From Desulfomicrobium orale DSM 12838 (lineage in GTDB: Bacteria; Desulfobacterota; Desulfovibrionia; Desulfovibrionales; Desulfomicrobiaceae): a DNA stretch of 64,000 nucleotides. Positions 59,793-64,000 of the stretch are shown here, piece by piece. Where the stretch lies: NCBI RefSeq assembly GCF_001553625.1, contig NZ_CP014230.1, forward strand, positions 1,984,001 to 2,048,000. Reading direction: 5' to 3'. The first letter of the stretch is position 1, and every line of letters starts with the position of its first letter. A program made the position numbers and the translations under genes. Under the pieces are notes generated by a model that saw nothing but the letters and a program-made list of their open reading frames with translations, did not search any database and was not told where the DNA came from.

Positions 59793-61799
59793 ATGTCCAT
59801 ATCAAAGAAGATTCTTTCTGCATTTTTCTGTGTCATCCTTCTGACCATCATATCCATATGTGTGGTGATCGGGCTTCAGATGCACAAGACATCCATCGAG
59901 GCCTTTTACTCCTCCTCCGCCAAGGAACTGACGCAGATCAGCCGGGCGGTGGATATATTCATGGATTCAGCGTTGAAAATGACCCGCCTCGCCGCCGAAA
60001 TACCTTTGGTCAGAAGCGCTGACGAATCCATTTATTCCTATGTTAATGAAACGGCGGCACTATCTCCGGACAGCGTTACCCAGAGTATTCTGGGGCAGCG
60101 TATGATGAATTATTTCCGGTTGATGGAGAAAGCACATCCGGAGTACGCAGAGGTGTTTCTGGGGACTAAATGGGGCGGCTACGCCACTTCGCGAACGAGT
60201 ACGATCCCTGCGGGATATGATCCCAGACGGCGCGCCTGGTACACACAGGGCATGTCCCGGCCGGGCGAGGTTTCCATTACTCCGGCGTACATGTCCACTA
60301 CGGGTGAGGCCGTGGTCAGCACTGTTTTGCCTGTGATGTCGGAAGACGGCGAAGTGTCGGGATGCCTGGGAATTGATGTGGAACTTGCGATGCTGACCGA
60401 GCTGATCGAGAAATCCCCCGTCGGAGAAACCGGATATGTGATTCTGGTGCAGGACGACGGGACGATCCTGGCCAATCCGCGTCACAAGGAATTTAATCTG
60501 AAAAAGCTGACAGAGACCGGAGTAGCTGCTCTGGCGGCCTTGAACTCCATCAGCGAAGGCGGGATGGAAGTCGATATGGATGGCACCCGGTGGTTTGCGC
60601 AGGTCAAGACCATTGAAGGGCTGAACTGGAAGCTTGTCGGGTTCATCGAGAAAGACGAGGTGTTGCAAAATTTTCATGCCATGCTGGTCAAGATGGCCAT
60701 CATGGGTACCGTACTGGCGGCCGTATTTCTGGGGGTGGGAGGACTTTTCGCCAGAACCATTGCCCGTCCGGTGCGCCGGGCCACTGACATGCTCAGGGAT
60801 GTAGCCGAAGGCGAGGGCGACCTGACCCGCAAGCTTGAAGTGAACACATCTGACGAAATCGGGGAAATGGCGGGTTGGTTCAATACCTTTCTGAATAAGC
60901 TGCGGGTCATCATCCACGAGGTGGTTCAGGATGGCAACGCACTCAGTTCCGCTTCGGAGCGCCTGCATTCCGTATCCAGCGATCTGAGCCGGGGAGTGGA
61001 CAGCGCGGCGGAACAGGTGCGCAACCTGACTCAGGCCGCCCGCGATCTGAACGACAACTTCACCACCGTGGCCGCAGCCATGGAACAGACCACTCAGAAT
61101 ACGAACATGGTGGCGACGGCCACGGAAGAAATGGCCGTGACCATCCGGGAGATTTCCACTAGCACGGAGCGGGCCCGGGCCATTACCGGTCAGGCCATGC
61201 ATGAGGCCGATACCGCAAACAAAGCCGTGGAGTCTCTGGGTGAGGCCGCCAGGGATATCGACAAGGTTACGGCGCTGATCACGGAGATTTCCGCACAGAC
61301 CAATCTGCTGGCTTTAAACGCCACCATTGAGGCCGCCAGAGCCGGAGAGGCTGGCCGGGGATTTGCCGTGGTGGCCAACGAAATCAAGGAACTGGCCGGA
61401 CAGACCGCGTCGGCCACGGAGGAAATCAAACAGCGGATCGCCGGGATTCAGCAGACGTCTCATCTGACCGGCGAGAAGATCCAGTCGATCTACAATGTCA
61501 TCGAGAACGTCAACGAGATCATTTCCGGTGTGGCCACGGCCATCGAGGAACAGTCCGTAGCCACGACAGATATTGCGGACAACGTGTCTCAGGCGTCTCA
61601 GGGATTGCAGGAAGTGAATGTCAATGTCGCCCGCAGTTCCACGGTGATCGCGGAGATATCGGCGGAAATTGAGAATTCCAACGCGGCCACGGAAAGAACG
61701 CGGGTCAGCACGGCCGAGGTGGCCGGAAGCGCCGAGGAACTGCAAAAGTTGGCCGGTCATCTCTTCACGCTGCTTGGTCGTTTCCGCACCGAAGCTTGA
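59793..61799 (+). CDS. Methyl-accepting chemotaxis protein with Cache sensor domain
   Basis: 668 residues. Transmembrane helix 1 (about 10-30), a periplasmic dCache-type domain (about 35-280; [12 protein letters not shown] and [16 protein letters not shown] are typical), transmembrane helix 2 (about 297-320), HAMP (about 322-375) and the cytoplasmic signalling domain with the hairpin tip [35 protein letters not shown] split at residue ~510. No C-terminal CheR tether pentapeptide is evident. The Cache domain should bind a small organic ligand; nucleosides or organic acids cannot be told apart here. The ribosome site is weak. Confidence 0.95.
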   Translation: MSISKKILSAFFCVILLTIISICVVIGLQMHKTSIEAFYSSSAKELTQISRAVDIFMDSALKMTRLAAEIPLVRSADESIYSYVNETAALSPDSVTQSILGQRMMNYFRLMEKAHPEYAEVFLGTKWGGYATSRTSTIPAGYDPRRRAWYTQGMSRPGEVSITPAYMSTTGEAVVSTVLPVMSEDGEVSGCLGIDVELAMLTELIEKSPVGETGYVILVQDDGTILANPRHKEFNLKKLTETGVAALAALNSISEGGMEVDMDGTRWFAQVKTIEGLNWKLVGFIEKDEVLQNFHAMLVKMAIMGTVLAAVFLGVGGLFARTIARPVRRATDMLRDVAEGEGDLTRKLEVNTSDEIGEMAGWFNTFLNKLRVIIHEVVQDGNALSSASERLHSVSSDLSRGVDSAAEQVRNLTQAARDLNDNFTTVAAAMEQTTQNTNMVATATEEMAVTIREISTSTERARAITGQAMHEADTANKAVESLGEAARDIDKVTALITEISAQTNLLALNATIEAARAGEAGRGFAVVANEIKELAGQTASATEEIKQRIAGIQQTSHLTGEKIQSIYNVIENVNEIISGVATAIEEQSVATTDIADNVSQASQGLQEVNVNVARSSTVIAEISAEIENSNAATERTRVSTAEVAGSAEELQKLAGHLFTLLGRFRTEA

Positions 61800-61842
61800 T
61801 GGGTGAACCTTTAAAGTCAGCTGAAAATACAGTCGGTTTGTT

Positions 61843-61884
61843 ACGCCCGCACATGGTTCACATGAGCCCTGTGCGGGCGTTTTT
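61843..61884. terminator. Bidirectional terminator between the chemoreceptor and TauE genes
   Basis: Perfect 11-bp stem ACGCCCGCACA (61843-61853) with TGTGCGGGCGT (61870-61880), followed by TTTT on the plus strand. Its 3' flank touches the stop of the convergent TauE gene. Confidence 0.85.
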
Positions 61885-62777
61885 CATGAGGTGATGACGT
61901 ATTTCACCGCCGTACCGAGTATGACCATGCACAGCATGGCTTTTATGTATGTGGCCGGAACGTGTTTCTGGACCCGCGCCCCAAAGTACATGCCGAGCAT
62001 GCCGCCCACTCCCAGCAGAACGCCCAGCCTCCAGTCCGGGGCGACGGCCAGTTCCGTGTGGAACGCGGCCAGAATCTGGTAGAAGACGACGCCCGCCACG
62101 GATGTGACAAAGGTGCCCAGCAGCGCGGCTCCAGCCACAGTATGGATGTGCAGTCCGCAAATGGACACGAAAAACGGTGCGATGATGGAGCCCCCGCCGA
62201 TGCCGTAGGCCCCGCCCACAATGCCCACCGCCAGACTCATGGCAAATATGAAGGGTATGGATGCGCTGTAGGTCTGTCCGGAAAATTCGTAGGTAATGCG
62301 GCGTAAGGACGTCTCCCGCATGACAACAGGGCTGAATGGTCCGTTTGCGGAAGATTTTCGGGGGCCGGCCTGCTTTGATCCTGGACGGAGAAGATCGCGG
62401 GCCATGCGGATGCCGATACAGCCCAGTACCAGACCGGCAAATATCCTGAAATTTCCGGGGTCGGACAGACAGTTGACCCGGATCATGGCTCCCAGAATCA
62501 CGCCGGGCAGCGTGCCCAGCACCACCACCCAGGCTAGGGGCCAGACCATGCGCTTTTCCTTACAGTAGCGGTAAACTCCGCTGGGAATGGCCACGATGTT
62601 GAAAACCTGATTGGTGGCGCTGACCGAAGGCGCTGTATAACCAAGGAAGGATACCTGGAAAGGCAGCAGGAGGAAGGCTCCGGATATGCCGCCCATGGAG
62701 GTGAAGAAGGAGACTGTGAAGGAGGCCAGAGGCGGGATCCACACCGCGACTTCAATGTCCGCTACAGGAAAGTACAT
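61884..62777 (-). CDS. TauE/SafE family sulfite/anion exporter-like permease
   Basis: 297 residues with about eight hydrophobic helices in two homologous halves. The duplicated family motif is visible as GGISGAFLLLPFQVSFLG near residue 29 and VGGAYGIGGGSIIAPFFVSICG near 190, both with the glycine-rich GGxxG turn. TauE/SafE proteins export sulfoacetate, sulfite or related anions. In a sulfate reducer a sulfite or organosulfonate role is possible. The start at 62777 lacks a strong ribosome site. Confidence 0.87.
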   Translation of the reverse strand: MYFPVADIEVAVWIPPLASFTVSFFTSMGGISGAFLLLPFQVSFLGYTAPSVSATNQVFNIVAIPSGVYRYCKEKRMVWPLAWVVVLGTLPGVILGAMIRVNCLSDPGNFRIFAGLVLGCIGIRMARDLLRPGSKQAGPRKSSANGPFSPVVMRETSLRRITYEFSGQTYSASIPFIFAMSLAVGIVGGAYGIGGGSIIAPFFVSICGLHIHTVAGAALLGTFVTSVAGVVFYQILAAFHTELAVAPDWRLGVLLGVGGMLGMYFGARVQKHVPATYIKAMLCMVILGTAVKYVITS

Positions 62778-63003
62778 ATGGCCCTCCCGGAAAATTCGGA
62801 CTGAATAGGCATCTTTAAGAATAAAATCGTGACTGTTTGATGCTGGTTTTCTCCTGCCGCGTCAAGAGGTGTCCGGTAGCTGCCCTTCAAAGCTTCAGGA
62901 TGGTGCTGTTCACTGGAACCTGACCTCATTCATCATGAAGAGCGGCCGGCTGGAATTTGGTCAGGCGCAAAGAGAGGAGGGGGGAAAATGACCGGCGGGC
63001 CCG

Positions 63004-63990
63004 TCACTGCCGCTCAAAGAGGATGCCCGAAGGAGTGATGCGGGCTGTTTTATCTCCGGGAAACTGGATGATTGTGCCCGTTTTTTTATCCGCCCAGGCC
63101 CGGTCCAGCAGGAAGAGATGTCCGCTCAGGGCCTGTCCCGGTCCGAGTCCGTCCAGAACGGCTTTGTACAGGCGCAGGCGTTTGGCCGGATGACAGGTGG
63201 CGAGCGTGCGGTGGGTCAGAATTCGTGAGTCTCTCTCCCTGGTCAGTTCAGTGTTCCAGAAGTCCTCATCCAGCCGGGCCAGCCGCCACAGATTCAGAAC
63301 GGAGCGGGAAAGGGACGGATTTTCCCTGCGCAGCAGCGGCATGACCTGTCGCCGGATTCTGTTGCGGGTGGGATCCGTGCTCTGATTGGATCTGTCTTCG
63401 TGCCAGGCAAGCCCGCAGGCCAGGGCGAAGGCGTGGAGGTCCTCCTTGGTCCAGTCAAGGACCGGGCGCAACAGACGCCGTTTCGAGTCCACACCGGGCA
63501 TGCCGCCCAGGCCCGGCCAGCCCGTGCCTCGCACCAGCCTGAGGACCATGTCTTCAGCCAGATCGTCAGCATGATGGGCGGTGACGATCCAGTCCGCATC
63601 ATATCTGGCCCGCACGGATTCCAGAAATTCATAACGCAGCAGACGGGCGCTTTCCTCCGTTCCCCGGCCGGATGCGGCCTGGTGCCCGCGCACATCGAGG
63701 CGGGCCGTTTCGCAGGGAATGCCTAGTTCGGCGCAGACTTTTCGGGCGTGCGGCAGTTCGGCGTCGGATTCGGGGCGCAGGCCGTGATGCGCATGGGCCG
63801 CTATGAGCGAGAAGCCGGTCCGGGGAGCGAGAATATGCAGAAGGTGGAGCAGCGCTGCGGAATCAAGACCCGTGGAGTAGGCCACTACCAGCCGCGTGCC
63901 ACGCAGGTCCACGCCCAGAGAGTCCCGGCAGAAAGCCTCGATGGCCAGGCAGCGTCTGGCCCAGAAGCGGGGCAGACTCTGAAGGCGCAT
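63004..63990 (-). CDS. tilS: tRNA(Ile)-lysidine synthetase
   Basis: 328 residues. TilS modifies C34 of tRNA-Ile2 (CAT) to lysidine, changing both codon and amino-acid identity. N-terminal PP-loop near residue 35 reads VAYSTGLDSAALLH, where the usual SGGxDS is STGLDS. The rest of the family blocks, AHAHHGLRPESDA, VTAHHADDLAEDM and LVRGTGWPGLGGM, and the NRIRRQVMPLLR segment near 225, are present. The C-terminal domain is shorter than in E. coli TilS (432). The start at 63990 is near the window edge, so its upstream context is not visible. Confidence 0.9.
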   Translation of the reverse strand: MRLQSLPRFWARRCLAIEAFCRDSLGVDLRGTRLVVAYSTGLDSAALLHLLHILAPRTGFSLIAAHAHHGLRPESDAELPHARKVCAELGIPCETARLDVRGHQAASGRGTEESARLLRYEFLESVRARYDADWIVTAHHADDLAEDMVLRLVRGTGWPGLGGMPGVDSKRRLLRPVLDWTKEDLHAFALACGLAWHEDRSNQSTDPTRNRIRRQVMPLLRRENPSLSRSVLNLWRLARLDEDFWNTELTRERDSRILTHRTLATCHPAKRLRLYKAVLDGLGPGQALSGHLFLLDRAWADKKTGTIIQFPGDKTARITPSGILFERQ

Positions 63991-64000
63991 GGTCTGTTCT

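Noticed and set aside
62988-63038. 16-codon open frame with a very strong ribosome-like site (AGGAGGGGGG)
   Set aside because: Too short, overlaps the tilS 3' end in antisense, and nothing supports expression.

Overview
The window looks like chromosomal DNA of a sulfate-reducing bacterium of the Desulfovibrionales. It is GC-rich, begins inside a tetraheme cytochrome c3-type gene, and carries a short MetH without an activation domain, an acs/pat/gltA acetate block, TRAP transporters and several Fe-S and zinc-ribbon proteins of the kind seen in that order. The assignment to order is an inference from gene content; genus cannot be fixed from sequence alone.

Layout. 1-1586: cytochrome c3 (partial), an exported rhodanese lipoprotein and YedF, a redox/sulfur block. 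1743-6546: an apparent operon of two acyltransferases, adenine deaminase and an FAD oxidoreductase. 6881-9502: a bile-acid/sodium symporter family gene divergent from hipBA, with a perfect palindrome between them. 9656-12756: tandem tRNA-His genes with promoter and terminator, then murA and a bifunctional mannose-1-phosphate guanylyltransferase. 12821-15340: a 2-Cys peroxiredoxin with a promoter/operator, a complete IS4-family element with target duplication and a doubled left end, and a small OB-fold (BOF) exported protein. 15408-23009 (minus): rpoH, a TPR lipoprotein, a LolB-like lipoprotein, a coiled-coil protein, rpiB, tkt and glpX in one apparent transcription unit. 23163-29175 (plus): metH, an ArgA-like acetyltransferase, hpt, a zinc-ribbon/DUF3426 membrane protein and radA.

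29341-35853 (minus): a dicluster ferredoxin-like protein, a small unknown protein, a polar amino-acid ABC transporter, a 54-residue zinc ribbon, a dimethylarginine dimethylaminohydrolase and dinB. 36050-37174: a VWA-OmpA outer-membrane protein. 37350-44137: yehS, acs, the divergent Pat-type lysine acetyltransferase and citrate synthase, an acetyl-CoA-centred block in which Pat probably controls Acs. 44221-48225: a TRAP transporter with fused DctQM, a GlcG/HbpS-like protein and pyrR. 48261-50315: tRNA-Met and an APC permease.

50581-61799 is the least ordinary part: a co-directional run of a TMEM43 homologue, SH3/BamE-like secreted proteins, a frameshifted relic, unknown exported proteins and lipoproteins, two paralogous exported proteins either side of a 5'-nucleotidase-family lipoprotein, and a chemoreceptor. 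It reads as a poorly characterised cell-envelope island. The window closes with a TauE/SafE permease and tilS on the minus strand.

I found no CRISPR array, prophage, replication origin or rRNA. The best candidates for something undescribed are the envelope island, the hipBA/symporter palindromes, a pair of diverged ~100-base intergenic repeats, and the operon linking dimethylarginine hydrolase to an amino-acid importer.
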